64,000 nt of DNA from positions 434,001-498,000 of the forward strand of contig NZ_CP160398.1 of NCBI RefSeq assembly GCF_040729435.1. Reading direction: 5' to 3'. The DNA is from Pseudomonas sp. HOU2 (GTDB taxonomy: Bacteria > Pseudomonadota > Gammaproteobacteria > Pseudomonadales > Pseudomonadaceae). The translations under genes were made by a program, and so were the position numbers. The notes under the pieces were generated by a model, which saw only the letters and a list, made by a program, of their open reading frames with translations, was not told where the DNA came from and made no database searches. Shown in pieces: positions 39,326-48,369 of the stretch (within the stretch, counting starts at the first letter, position 1; every line of letters begins with the position of its first letter).

Positions 39326-39425
39326 TGTAGGAGCTGCCGCAGGCTGCGATCTTTTGATCTTGTTTTTACAAAATCAAAGTCAAAAGATCGTCCGATCGCG
39401 GCCCGAGCCTGCGGCAGCTCCTACA
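39326..39425. repeat. REPIN, class B
   Basis: TGTAGGAGCTGCCGCAGGCT and GCCTGCGGCAGCTCCTACA with a GATC-rich centre and an extra GATCGCGGCCCGAG segment. It lies between convergent genes and could stop transcription in both directions. Confidence 0.88.
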
Positions 39426-39436
39426 GAGGCCCCGGG

Positions 39437-40111
39437 TTATTTACCGGCCTTGAGCTTCACATACATCTGATGCATGTCATTCGCCCAGCCATCGATCACC
39501 GGTTTGACGTCGTTGGCGGTCATCGCCTGGGTGTCGTTTTCCAGCGGTTTGCCGGTGCCTTTGCGCACCACTTGTGCCACGACCTTGTTGGTCGCGCCAT
39601 CGAGGAACACCGCTTCGGTGGCCAGGGTGGTTTCCTGATCGCGGATACCGCTGGCGGTGCTGACCGCTGCCGCGACCAGAGCGACCGGGATCACTTCATA
39701 CGCGTGCAGGCCTTCGGTCTTGCTGCTCACGGCGGTGATCGCCGCCCGCACCACGATCACGCCCGGGCCTGGACCGCTGGCCAACGGCATGTCTTTGCTG
39801 ATTTCACGCTTGAGGGCCTGATCGTAGTAGGAAGTGATGCCGTTGAGGGTCTGTTGGGAAATCTTTGCGGTCGGTTGCGGCTTGGGATAGAGCTGGGTCG
39901 GTTCGATGTAGGCGCTGGTGAATTTGCTGACATCCACCTTCGGATCGATCCAGCGCATCACCTCGGCACCGGAGGGCGATTTGGCCTCCTTGAGCTGGCT
40001 GTAGTCCTTGAGAAAGCCGGAATACTCATCGGGAGCGACGGTTTTGCTGGAGCAGCCCACCACGCCGAGGGTGGCGATGCAGAGGGTGCCCATCATTACT
40101 GCTAGCTTCAT
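39437..40111 (-). CDS. DUF3313 lipoprotein
   Basis: A 224-residue lipoprotein: lipobox VVGC with C20 after a short signal peptide, then a DUF3313 domain (about 30-215) with LKDYSQLKEAKSPSGAEVMR and a Gly/Ala-rich helix VIPVALVAAAVSTASGI. Function unknown; family members are envelope lipoproteins. AGGAG lies upstream of the ATG at 40111, so the in-frame start at 40210 is not used. It is divergent from the octaheme cytochrome, with a shared 214-base promoter region, and convergent with the spermidine-synthase-like gene. Confidence 0.9.
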   Translation of the reverse strand: MKLAVMMGTLCIATLGVVGCSSKTVAPDEYSGFLKDYSQLKEAKSPSGAEVMRWIDPKVDVSKFTSAYIEPTQLYPKPQPTAKISQQTLNGITSYYDQALKREISKDMPLASGPGPGVIVVRAAITAVSSKTEGLHAYEVIPVALVAAAVSTASGIRDQETTLATEAVFLDGATNKVVAQVVRKGTGKPLENDTQAMTANDVKPVIDGWANDMHQMYVKLKAGK

Positions 40112-40325
40112 GCTGTAACTCCTGTCAGAAGGCCTGAATGTATTGCGTATGGGGGAGTTACAGGTATAGCTAAAACCCCGCCGATTGCGCTGCAAAACCG
40201 GAAAATTCACACAACTTCGGGGGCTGCTTCACAACCGACGTTTGACAGACGCCGGGCATCCGGCAAAGCTGCATCGAGCTTGAACGCATGCCAGCAGGCC
40301 AATGCATCTGACCACGGAAGTCGTA

Positions 40326-42686
40326 ATGCCCAAGCATAAAAATAAAGTCGTACAGCCTGATCCTGATTCATCCCGACAGCCCCTTTCACGTTACCTGTTC
40401 CCCCTCACCATCGGCGTGCTGCTGGCCGCTGTGGCGGGGATTGGCTGGTTTCTGTTCAGCCCCGCGCCCGCGCCGTACACGGCCCCGCCGATCAGCGCGG
40501 CGGCGCCTGTCGTCGCCAGACCGCAACCTGTGGCGCAGCAGCCCGCGACCATGGTCGATGAGCAACAATGTCAGGGCTGCCACACCGAGCAGGTCAAGGA
40601 CTGGCAAGGCTCGCATCACCAATTGGCGATGCAGGCCGCGAATGGCGAAACCCTGCTCGGCGACTTCAACAACGTCACCTTCAAGGCCGAAAACGAGACC
40701 ACCCGCTTCTCACGCAAGGGTGATGAGTTCTGGGTCAATACGCCGGGCATCGATGGCAAGAACGCTGACTTCAAAGTTGCCTACACCTTCGGCATTGCGC
40801 CGTTGCAGCAATACCTGATCGAGGTCGGCGAAGGCCGTTTGCAAGCACTCGGCGTGGCGTGGGATACCGAGAAACACCGCTGGTTTCACCTCTACCCCGG
40901 CCAGGGCGTGAACTTCAAGAATCCGCTGCACTGGAGCAAGCCCAGTCAGAACGCCAACTTCATGTGCGTCGAGTGCCACACCACCGGGTACAAGCGCAAT
41001 TTCGATGCGGCCAGCAACACCTTCAACAGTCAATGGAACAGCCTCGGCGTCGGCTGTCAGGCCTGCCACGGTCCGGCATCCAATCACCTGGAGTGGACGC
41101 AGAAAAAAGACGACCTGATCCACAAGGGTTTTGCCGTCGATCTCAAGGACAAGAACGCCAGCGTCGAAATCGAAACCTGTGCCCGCTGCCATGCGCGCCG
41201 TGCGCCGTTGGACGATGGCTACACCGTCGGTAAACGGCTGATGGACGACTACCTGCCAAGCACCCTCACCCGTGAACTGTATGCGCTGGACGGCAAGATC
41301 AAGGATGAAGTGTTCGAACACGGCTCATTCCTGCAGAGCAAAATGTTCGACAAGGGTGTGCGCTGCAGCAACTGCCACAATCCGCACAGCAGCGAACTGA
41401 AGGCACCGGGCAACGCGGTGTGCCTGCAATGCCACAACACCGCTGGCAAGACTTCGGTCGCAGGCGTCGACGGCAAGGGCCTGCAAGCGAAGAACTACGA
41501 TTCCATCGAACACACGCGCCACACCATGGGCCAGCCCGGCTCACAGTGCGTGGATTGCCACATGCCCGGCAAGTTCTACATGGGCAACGACTGGCGGCAT
41601 GACCACAGTTTCAGCATCCCCAACCCGGAGCGTGCGCAAAAACTCGGTACCCCGGATGCCTGTCTGAGCTGCCATCAGGGCAAGGCAGGCGACAAGGTCA
41701 CTGCACAGTTCAAGTTGTGGAATGCCTCCGCCACCGCCCCGCAGGCCCCGCGTTATGACGAAAGCCTGTGGCTGATCCGCAACGGTCAACCGGGCGCTGC
41801 CAACGCCTTGTATGAGCAGCTGCAACGCAGCGATCTGCCGGCGATCCGGCGCGCGACCTTGCTGGCCGAACTGCCGTTGTACCCCAGCGATCAGGCCTTG
41901 AAACTGGCGACACTCGACCTGAAAAACCGGGAGCCGCGGGTGCGTGAAAGTGCGGTGCGCGCCATCAGTGCCTTCCTGCCGCCAGCGGAGCGCGCTGCGT
42001 TGCTGACGCCAATGCTCAACGATCCGGTGAAAGCCGTGCGCATTGTCGCCGCGCGGGACCTGCTCAACGTTGCGCGCAACAACGGCCTGGGCGCCGCGCA
42101 AACCAATTGGGACGCGGCGATTGCCGAGTACGAAGCGGTGCAGAACAGTCTCGCGGAACGGGCAGAAGCCAACCTGAATCTGGCGATGCTGTATCAAGCC
42201 AGCGGGCGTGCTTCCGAGGTTGAAGGATTGCTGCGCACGGCACTCAAGCGCGATCCGGACTTTTACCCGGCACTGGTGACGCTGGTGCAATGGCTGGAGG
42301 CCAATGGTCGTGGGCAAGAGGCGCAAACGCTGCTGGACGACAGCCTCAAGGCGTACCCGGAGGCTGCGTTGTTGCAGCACACCCGTGGCCTGTCATTGAT
42401 CCGCGCCGGCAAGACGGCAGAAGCCATGACCGCCCTGCACAAAGCCGCGCAACTGGAGCCGCAGAACCCGCAGTACGGTTATGTGCTGGCGGTGGCGCTG
42501 CACGACAGTGGCAAGGTGACTGAAGCGTGTGATGAGCTGGAGCGTTTGCTCAAGATCCAACCGGCGAACCGCAATGCGCGGCTGTCGTTGATCCAGTACT
42601 ACCTGGAAAACGGCCAGGAACCGAAAGCGCAGGTGCTGTTGCAGGGCTGGAAGAAGATGAACATGGGCGATCCGGCGCTGAAATAA
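40326..42686 (+). CDS. Membrane-anchored octaheme c-type cytochrome with TPR domain
   Basis: A 786-residue protein with an N-terminal anchor (YLFPLTIGVLLAAVAGIGWF), a low-complexity Pro/Ala linker, a multiheme domain (about 75-460) and C-terminal HEAT/TPR repeats (about 500-780). I count eight CxxCH motifs in order: CQGCH, CVECH, CQACH, CARCH, CSNCH, CLQCH, CVDCH, CLSCH. This is the doubled-CxxCH / cytochrome c554-like superfamily. The TPR part suggests a protein partner. GGAAG precedes the ATG at 40326. No nitrite, sulfite or hydroxylamine partner is directly adjacent; the nearest co-directional gene is the MFS/spermidine-synthase fusion. Electron donor and acceptor unknown. Confidence 0.92.
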   Translation: MPKHKNKVVQPDPDSSRQPLSRYLFPLTIGVLLAAVAGIGWFLFSPAPAPYTAPPISAAAPVVARPQPVAQQPATMVDEQQCQGCHTEQVKDWQGSHHQLAMQAANGETLLGDFNNVTFKAENETTRFSRKGDEFWVNTPGIDGKNADFKVAYTFGIAPLQQYLIEVGEGRLQALGVAWDTEKHRWFHLYPGQGVNFKNPLHWSKPSQNANFMCVECHTTGYKRNFDAASNTFNSQWNSLGVGCQACHGPASNHLEWTQKKDDLIHKGFAVDLKDKNASVEIETCARCHARRAPLDDGYTVGKRLMDDYLPSTLTRELYALDGKIKDEVFEHGSFLQSKMFDKGVRCSNCHNPHSSELKAPGNAVCLQCHNTAGKTSVAGVDGKGLQAKNYDSIEHTRHTMGQPGSQCVDCHMPGKFYMGNDWRHDHSFSIPNPERAQKLGTPDACLSCHQGKAGDKVTAQFKLWNASATAPQAPRYDESLWLIRNGQPGAANALYEQLQRSDLPAIRRATLLAELPLYPSDQALKLATLDLKNREPRVRESAVRAISAFLPPAERAALLTPMLNDPVKAVRIVAARDLLNVARNNGLGAAQTNWDAAIAEYEAVQNSLAERAEANLNLAMLYQASGRASEVEGLLRTALKRDPDFYPALVTLVQWLEANGRGQEAQTLLDDSLKAYPEAALLQHTRGLSLIRAGKTAEAMTALHKAAQLEPQNPQYGYVLAVALHDSGKVTEACDELERLLKIQPANRNARLSLIQYYLENGQEPKAQVLLQGWKKMNMGDPALK

Positions 42687-42697
42687 CCCTGAATACC

Positions 42698-42829
42698 TGT
42701 GGCGAGGGAGCTTGCTCCCGCTGGGTGGCGCAGCCACCCCAAAAACAGACATTGCGATTTATCTGGCTGACTCATCATGTCTGTTGGGGAGTGCTGCGCA
42801 CTCCAGCGGGAGCAAGCTCCCTCGCCACA
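42698..42829. repeat. REPIN, class A
   Basis: TGTGGCGAGGGAGCTTGCTC and inverted copy with a 90-base spacer containing GAGTGCTGCGCACTC. It is closely related in spacer sequence to the REPIN at 43961, and the two flank the gene at 42840. Confidence 0.92.
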
Positions 42830-42839
42830 AAATCTGCGC

Positions 42840-43814
42840 TTACCAGGACGACGTCGCCCCGCTCTTCAAAGCCATCTCGCGGCGGCTGTTGGCGCGCATC
42901 GCCTTGATCAGCGATACCGAGCCCACCAGCAGAATCGCCGCGCCGAACAGGAAGTCGATGTTGTACAGCTGGAAATCCTGCACCGGCCCGACCAGCAGTA
43001 CCCGCACTACGGCAATCGCCACCAGCGTCGCGAGGAAGTCGATCCCGGGTTCGTCGCGGTAGAACACATGCAGCAATGGCAGGCACAACACCAGCAGCAG
43101 CAACAGCACCACGACCTTGAACGAGCCTTTGCGCTCGACGCTGAACGCGCATTCGTGCGGGCCGTAGGCTTTGTAGTCCTCGTCGCGGATCATCGAGTTT
43201 TTCTCGTTGATGTACTCGACGCGGTTGTACTTCTGGATCGGCGTGAAGGTGTTGGACATGTCCATCAGCGTGGTGATGTTCTTGAAGCGCAGGTCGATGC
43301 GCTCGCTGCCCTTGAGGTAATACAGCACCGGTTTGTAGCCGTAGCGATAGGTGTCGAAGGGGAACTCGGTGACCTGGCCCTGCACGCCAATCGGCCGTGG
43401 CTCAAGCTCGGCGTAGGCACTTTTGGTCGGCGAGGCGAGGTTGCGGCTCAGCGGCTGAACCTTGACCTGTTCGAGGAAGATCGGCGTCACGCCGTAGGAC
43501 CACTGCAAGGGTTCCAGGCGCAGACGCAGTTCGTTGCGACCCAGATCGTAGCGGTTGAAGGTGCGTTCGGAGACCACCAGCGAGCCACTGAGCATGAACT
43601 CGCCGCGCAGGTTATTGGTGACGCGCAAGGTCAGTTGATCCTTGCCCAACAGCGCCGCTTCGGTGGACGGCGGCGCGCCGCACCACGCGGTGCTTTCACC
43701 GGCGCCGCCCAACTGGCCGTCGCGGTTTTCCTTGAACACATAAAAGTAACTGGCCCACAGCGTCAGCATCAAAAGCAACGCGGTGAGGCCCAAAATCTTT
43801 TTGCCCGCACTCAC
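42840..43814 (-). CDS. Membrane protein of unknown function
   Basis: A 324-residue protein with one N-terminal membrane helix (GLTALLLMLTLWASYFYVF), an extracytoplasmic beta-rich domain (about 45-225, with LTLRVTNNLRGEFMLSG and EFPFDTYRYGYKPVLYYL) and three C-terminal helices (VVVLLLLLVLCLPLLHVFY; FLATLVAIAVVRVLLVG; FLFGAAILLVGSVSLI). The layout recalls DUF4436 proteins, but I am not sure of that assignment. I start at the GTG at 43814 because GGGAG precedes it and the protein then opens with SAGKKILGL; the frame extends further but runs into the REPIN. It is flanked on both sides by class A REPINs. Confidence 0.8.
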   Translation of the reverse strand: MSAGKKILGLTALLLMLTLWASYFYVFKENRDGQLGGAGESTAWCGAPPSTEAALLGKDQLTLRVTNNLRGEFMLSGSLVVSERTFNRYDLGRNELRLRLEPLQWSYGVTPIFLEQVKVQPLSRNLASPTKSAYAELEPRPIGVQGQVTEFPFDTYRYGYKPVLYYLKGSERIDLRFKNITTLMDMSNTFTPIQKYNRVEYINEKNSMIRDEDYKAYGPHECAFSVERKGSFKVVVLLLLLVLCLPLLHVFYRDEPGIDFLATLVAIAVVRVLLVGPVQDFQLYNIDFLFGAAILLVGSVSLIKAMRANSRREMALKSGATSSW

Positions 43815-43960
43815 TACCCAGACTCCCTTCTTCGTTCCATCGTCCAGCCGAAAACCCGCTGGCGACGGCGACTCTACCAAAAGGCCAGCATCGACCCAAG
43901 GAAAAATCCGGGAATGCTGCGGAATGTAAGGGTTTCCCTTGCATGTCACCGCAAAACACC

Positions 43961-44092
43961 TGTGGCGAGGGAGCTTGCTCCCGCCGGGTGGCGAAGCCGC
44001 CCCAAACCAGACAACGCGACTTATCTGTCGGATCGCATCATGCCTGTTTGGGAGTGCTGCGCACTCCAGCGGGAGCAAGCTCCCTCGCCACA
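43961..44092. repeat. REPIN, class A
   Basis: TGTGGCGAGGGAGCTTGCTC and inverted right copy. The spacer matches the REPIN at 42698 over most of its length (TTATCTG, CATCATG and GGAGTGCTGCGCACTCC blocks), suggesting recent copying. Confidence 0.92.
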
Positions 44093-44098
44093 GAGTCT

Positions 44099-44578
44099 TC
44101 AGCGTCTACGGAACAAGGGGCGTGGTTCTATCACCGAGCGCCCGTACAACACGCTCATCCCCGCCAAGCCCTTGAGCGCATCTTCAGCCGATTTGTCCTC
44201 GCGCACCGCAAAGCTGTCGAACCCGCACTGACGCATGTGGCTGAGCTGATCACGCAGCACATCGCCAATCGCCCGCAACTCGCCGGCCCAGCCAAACCGG
44301 CTGCGTAGCAGGTACGCCTGGCTGTAGGCGCGGCCGTCGCGCAAGCTCGGGAAGTCCAGGGCAATCAGCGGCAGCGAGGCCAGCCACGGCACCACGCTTT
44401 CAACTTCATCGTCCGGCCCCAGCCACACCGCGTGGGTCGAGGGCGATTGCAGCCAGTGCGCCAATGGCAGGATCAACAATCCTTGCGGCCTGCCCTGCTC
44501 CGGCTCGCGGATCAGCGTCCACGGATCGTCTTCGATCAGCCGCGCAACACCCTGCTCCAAGCGCAGCAGATTATTCAT
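44099..44578 (-). CDS. DUF934 protein linked to sulfite reductase
   Basis: A 159-residue protein of the DUF934 family, small partners encoded next to assimilatory sulfite reductases. The motif FPSLRDGRAYSQAYLLRSRF (about 76-95) is characteristic. Role unknown, perhaps in electron delivery or assembly. Its ATG overlaps the stop of the sulfite reductase gene by four bases (ATGA), so the two are translated together. No metal-binding cysteine cluster is visible. Typical length. Confidence 0.92.
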   Translation of the reverse strand: MNNLLRLEQGVARLIEDDPWTLIREPEQGRPQGLLILPLAHWLQSPSTHAVWLGPDDEVESVVPWLASLPLIALDFPSLRDGRAYSQAYLLRSRFGWAGELRAIGDVLRDQLSHMRQCGFDSFAVREDKSAEDALKGLAGMSVLYGRSVIEPRPLFRRR

Positions 44579-46248
44579 GCCGATACCTCCAGCGCTTTCG
44601 GGTAGACCCGCTCCTTGAACGGCTCCAGGCCAATGCGCGCCACGGTGTCGACAAACAGCTCCTCGCTTTCGCGGTAACGCACGAAAGTGCCAATGATCCG
44701 CTCGATCACCTGCGGCACCTCAGCCGCGCTGAAGGACGGGCCGATGACTTTGCCCAATGCGCTGTTTTTGCCCTGCGCGCCACCGAGGGTGATCTGGTAC
44801 CACTCGCTGCCGTTTTTATCGACGCCGAGAATGCCGATATTGCCGATGTGGTGATGGCCGCAGGCGTTCATGCAACCGGAGATGTTCAGGCTGATGTCGC
44901 CCAGATCGTGCAGGTAATCGAGGTTGTCGAAACGCGCCTGAATCGCCTGGGCAATCGGGATCGACTTGGCGTTGGCCAGCGCACAGAAATCGCCACCCGG
45001 GCAGGCGATGATGTCGGTCAGCAGGCCGACGTTGGCGCTGCCCAGATTGCGCTCGCAGGCCAGTCGCCAGAGTTCATACAGGTCAGACTTTTGCACGTCG
45101 GGCAGGACGATGTTCTGCTCGTGGGCAATGCGAATCTCGCCGAAACCGAAGCGCTCCGCCCAGTCGGCCACCGCCAGCATTTGCAACCCGGTGACATCCC
45201 CCGGCGGTGCACTCAGTCCCGGTTTGGTCGACAGCACTACGCTGGTGTAACCGGGTTTCTTGTGGGGCTGCACGTTGCGCGCGACCCAACGGGCGAACGC
45301 CGGGCTTTCGGCCAGACGGGTGCCGAACTCCAGATCGGTGTCGGCCAGGGTGTGATAGATCGGCGGCACGAAGGCACTGGCGACCCGCTCGTATTCAGCC
45401 TCGGTCAGTTGCGCCGGGCCGTTCTTGAGGTGTTGCCATTCTTCTTCGACCTCCTTGGCGAACGCCTCGATGCCCAGCGCCTTGACCAGAATCTTGATCC
45501 GCGCCTTGTACTTGTTGTCGCGCCGGCCGTGACGGTTGTAGACCCGCAGGATCGCCTCGACATAGGACAGCAGATGCTGCCACGGCAAGCCTTCGCGAAT
45601 CTGCAGACCGAGGATCGGCGTGCGCCCCAACCCGCCGCCGACCATCACCCGCAACAGCATCTGCCCGCCGCGCCCGGGGTAAAGATACAGGCCGATGTCA
45701 TGCATCATGATCGCCGCACGATCCTGCTTCGCCGAGCAGATGGCGATCTTGAACTTGCGTGGCAAGAAGAGGAATTCCGGGTTGATCGTCGACCATTGCC
45801 GCAGGATCTCGGCCAACGGGCGCGGGTCGATCATTTCGTCCGCCGCGACCCCGGCGAAGGCTTCGGTGGTGATGTTGCGTACGCAGTTGCCGGAGGTCTG
45901 GATCGCGTGCATGTCGACCTGCGCCAGGCGCTCAAGGATGTCCGGCACCTGGGCCAGTTCGATCCAGTTGAATTGCAGGTTCTGCCGGGTGGTGAAGTGG
46001 CCGTAGCCGCGATCGTAATCGGCGGCGATGCTCGCCAGCGTGCGCATCTGCCCGGCACTCAGGGTGCCGTAGGGAATCGCCACCCGCAGCATGTACGCGT
46101 GCTTCTGCATATACAGACCGTTTTGCAGGCGCAGCGGCAGGAACTCTTCTTCGCTCAACTCGCCAGCCATGAAGCGCTCGACCTGATCGCGAAACTGCGC
46201 AACGCGCTCGAACACCAGTGCGCGGTCGTAATCGTCGTATTGGTACAT
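44575..46248 (-). CDS. cysI: Siroheme sulfite/nitrite reductase hemoprotein
   Basis: A 557-residue cytosolic siroheme-4Fe-4S reductase converting sulfite to sulfide (or nitrite to ammonia). The cluster/siroheme cysteines are C416 and C422 (ACPGGDFCALA) and C459 and C463 (SGCMNACGHHHIG). The ferrodoxin-like halves are present (GYGHFTTRQNLQFNWI; TSGNCVRNITTEAFAG). Position beside an orphan ccoN matches P. aeruginosa PA4130 rather than the main cysI (PA1838), from memory, so this may be a second, respiration-linked paralogue. The ribosome site is weak (GGGGTGG). A class D REPIN separates it from the divergent ccoN gene. Confidence 0.92.
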   Translation of the reverse strand: MYQYDDYDRALVFERVAQFRDQVERFMAGELSEEEFLPLRLQNGLYMQKHAYMLRVAIPYGTLSAGQMRTLASIAADYDRGYGHFTTRQNLQFNWIELAQVPDILERLAQVDMHAIQTSGNCVRNITTEAFAGVAADEMIDPRPLAEILRQWSTINPEFLFLPRKFKIAICSAKQDRAAIMMHDIGLYLYPGRGGQMLLRVMVGGGLGRTPILGLQIREGLPWQHLLSYVEAILRVYNRHGRRDNKYKARIKILVKALGIEAFAKEVEEEWQHLKNGPAQLTEAEYERVASAFVPPIYHTLADTDLEFGTRLAESPAFARWVARNVQPHKKPGYTSVVLSTKPGLSAPPGDVTGLQMLAVADWAERFGFGEIRIAHEQNIVLPDVQKSDLYELWRLACERNLGSANVGLLTDIIACPGGDFCALANAKSIPIAQAIQARFDNLDYLHDLGDISLNISGCMNACGHHHIGNIGILGVDKNGSEWYQITLGGAQGKNSALGKVIGPSFSAAEVPQVIERIIGTFVRYRESEELFVDTVARIGLEPFKERVYPKALEVSA

Positions 46249-46283
46249 GCAGCGGCCACCCCATCAGAATTGTGCGCAATTCC

Positions 46284-46373
46284 TGTAGGAGTGAGCCTGC
46301 TCGCGATTGCGGTGTGTCAGGCAACTGCTTTGTTGACTGACACACCGCAATCGCGAGCAGGCTCACTCCTACA
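46284..46373. repeat. REPIN, class D
   Basis: TGTAGGAGTGAGCCTGCTCG and inverted copy; the spacer itself is palindromic (GGTGTGTCAG ... CTGACACACC). It lies between the divergent cysI and ccoN genes. Confidence 0.92.
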
Positions 46374-46597
46374 GATTTTGCCAGCACTATGGACGAGCAG
46401 CGCAGCACGCAACAGATTCACCTGAAACGATAAAAACCGTATCAGGGCGCGGCAGAACGCCGCAGGCAGCACTCTAATCTGATCCGTACAAATCAAAGAT
46501 TCCTGAGCCTGTTTTGTTTCCGGCGCTGTTCCTACAGTGCAGCTCGTGCCAGACCAGGGTGGCCTGGCAAGACTTTGCAACCGTGGATGAACTGACC
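46374..46597. other. Upstream region of ccoN
   Basis: This is the only gene-free stretch between the REPIN and ccoN, so it should hold the ccoN promoter. I looked for an Anr/Fnr box (TTGAT-N4-ATCAA) and found only an ill-spaced partial (CTGAT and ATCAA eight bases apart). No clear sigma-70 promoter is visible to me. Confidence 0.5.
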
Positions 46598-48025
46598 ATG
46601 AGCACAGCAACAATCGGACAGGCTTATAACTACAAGGTCGTCCGCCAATTCGTTATCGCGACGGTTTTCTGGGGCGTCGTGGGCATGGCGATGGGGGTCT
46701 GGATCGCCTCGCAACTGGTGTGGCCGGACATGAACCTCGACCTGCCCTGGACCACCTTCGGCCGCTTGCGGCCATTGCACACCAGCCTGGTGATTTTCGG
46801 TTTCGCCGGCAGCGCCCAATTCGCCGCCAGTTACTACGCGGTGCAGCGCACCTGCCAAGTGCGGCTGTATTCGGACAAGCTCGCGGCCTTCACTTTCTGG
46901 GGCTGGCAATCGGTGATCGTGATCATGCTGATCACCCTGCCGCTGGGCTACACCACCACCAAGGAATACGCCGAGATCGAATTCTCCGGCGCGGTGTGGA
47001 TGGCGGTGGTCTGGGTCGCGTACGCCATCGTGTTTTTCACCACCGTGGTGCAGCGCAAGACCAAACACATCTACGTCGGCAACTGGTTCTTCGGCGCGTT
47101 CATTCTGGTGATCGCCATGCTGCACGTGGTCAATCACCTGTCGATCCCGGTGGACTGGTTCAAATCCTATCCGGTGTATTCCGGGGCGACCGACGCCATG
47201 GTGCAGTGGTGGTACGGGCATAACGCGGTGGGTTTCTTCCTGACCACCGGCTTCCTCGGGATGATGTATTACTTCGTGCCGAAGCAGGTCAACCGCCCGG
47301 TGTATTCGTACCGGTTGTCGATCGTGCATTTCTGGGCGCTGATCACCCTGTACATCTGGGCCGGCCCGCATCACCTGCACTACACCGCGCTGCCGGACTG
47401 GGCGCAGTCGCTGGGCATGGCAATGTCGCTGATCCTGCTGGCGCCGAGCTGGGGCGGGATGATCAACGGCATGATGACCTTGTCCGGCGCCTGGCATAAG
47501 TTGCGCACCGACCCGATTCTGCGCTTCCTGGTGCTGTCGCTGGCGTTCTACGGCATGTCGACGTTCGAAGGCCCGATGATGGCGATCAAAACCGTCAACG
47601 CCCTCTCCCACTACACCGACTGGACCATCGGCCATGTTCACGCCGGGGCCTTGGGCTGGGTGGCGATGATCACCTTCGGCGCGACGTATCACATGGTGCC
47701 GAAAGTCTTTGGCCGCGAGCAAATGTACAGCACGCCGCTGATCAACCTGCACTTCTGGCTGGCGACCATCGGCACCGTGTTGTACATCGCCTCGATGTGG
47801 GTCAACGGCATCACGCAGGGCCTTATGTGGCGCGCGATCAACGAGGACGGCACGCTGACCTACTCCTTCGTCGAAGCACTGCAGGCCAGTCATCCAGGGT
47901 TCATCGTGCGTTTTGCCGGCGGAGTGTTCTTCCTCAGCGGCATGCTGCTGATGGCCTACAACGTCTGGCGCACGGTGCGGGTCGCCGACGTGGCGCTGGC
48001 CCGCAGCCAGGCGCAGATCGCCTGA
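46598..48025 (+). CDS. ccoN: Orphan cbb3 cytochrome oxidase catalytic subunit CcoN
   Basis: Catalytic subunit I of a cbb3-type oxidase, 475 residues, about 12 membrane helices. The heme and CuB histidines are visible in [40 protein letters not shown] and [14 protein letters not shown]. No ccoO or ccoP follows; only a small ccoQ-like gene. Orphan CcoN proteins (CcoN4 in P. aeruginosa, PA4133) replace the standard subunit in isoforms with altered properties such as cyanide tolerance, so full ccoNOQP operons elsewhere in the genome would be needed. The start [15 protein letters not shown] has only a weak ribosome site (GGATGA). Confidence 0.93.
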   Translation: MSTATIGQAYNYKVVRQFVIATVFWGVVGMAMGVWIASQLVWPDMNLDLPWTTFGRLRPLHTSLVIFGFAGSAQFAASYYAVQRTCQVRLYSDKLAAFTFWGWQSVIVIMLITLPLGYTTTKEYAEIEFSGAVWMAVVWVAYAIVFFTTVVQRKTKHIYVGNWFFGAFILVIAMLHVVNHLSIPVDWFKSYPVYSGATDAMVQWWYGHNAVGFFLTTGFLGMMYYFVPKQVNRPVYSYRLSIVHFWALITLYIWAGPHHLHYTALPDWAQSLGMAMSLILLAPSWGGMINGMMTLSGAWHKLRTDPILRFLVLSLAFYGMSTFEGPMMAIKTVNALSHYTDWTIGHVHAGALGWVAMITFGATYHMVPKVFGREQMYSTPLINLHFWLATIGTVLYIASMWVNGITQGLMWRAINEDGTLTYSFVEALQASHPGFIVRFAGGVFFLSGMLLMAYNVWRTVRVADVALARSQAQIA

Positions 48026-48043
48026 GGCAGGGAGCCGAAGAGG

Positions 48044-48262
48044 ATGGAGATTTTCTTGAACGTGTTGGGGGTGGTGTTTCTGTGGCTGGCGGTGGAGTAC
48101 TGCCTGCGCCATCAGACGACTGAAAGCCTCGATGACGCGAGCATGGTGCCGTTTGCCGATGATCCGGAGGTGGCACGGCGGGTGGAACTGGCGACGGGTA
48201 AACCCGTGAAAGCGGTGGCGCCGGAAGAGGCGAAACCGGGCTGGATCAACCTCGATATGTAA
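48044..48262 (+). CDS. CcoQ-like small subunit next to orphan CcoN
   Basis: A 72-residue protein with one N-terminal membrane helix (FLNVLGVVFLWLAVEYCL) and a soluble acidic tail ending KPGWINLDM. It lies 18 bases after ccoN. This is the position and size of CcoQ, the stability subunit of cbb3 oxidase, and corresponds to PA4134 in P. aeruginosa. Sequence identity to standard CcoQ is low, so the call rests on topology and context. GGGAG lies 11 bases before the ATG. Confidence 0.8.
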   Translation: MEIFLNVLGVVFLWLAVEYCLRHQTTESLDDASMVPFADDPEVARRVELATGKPVKAVAPEEAKPGWINLDM

Positions 48263-48276
48263 CACACCGCGCCCCT

Positions 48277-48362
48277 TGTAGGAGCTGCCGCAGGCTGCGA
48301 TCTTTTGATCTTGTTTTTAGAAAATCAAAGTCAAAAGATCGCAGCCTGCGGCAGCTCCTACA
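48277..48362. repeat. REPIN, class B
   Basis: TGTAGGAGCTGCCGCAGGCT and GCCTGCGGCAGCTCCTACA, a near-perfect long hairpin between convergent genes (ccoQ-like and the gene at 48370). Confidence 0.9.
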
Positions 48363-48369
48363 TGGCAGG

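Noticed and set aside
42698..44092. Possible CRISPR-like repeat-spacer pattern
   Set aside because: Repeats are paired inverted REPs with hundreds of bases between pairs, not regularly spaced direct repeats; no cas genes.
46460..46500. Anr/Fnr box upstream of ccoN
   Set aside because: CTGAT and ATCAA halves are eight bases apart instead of four.
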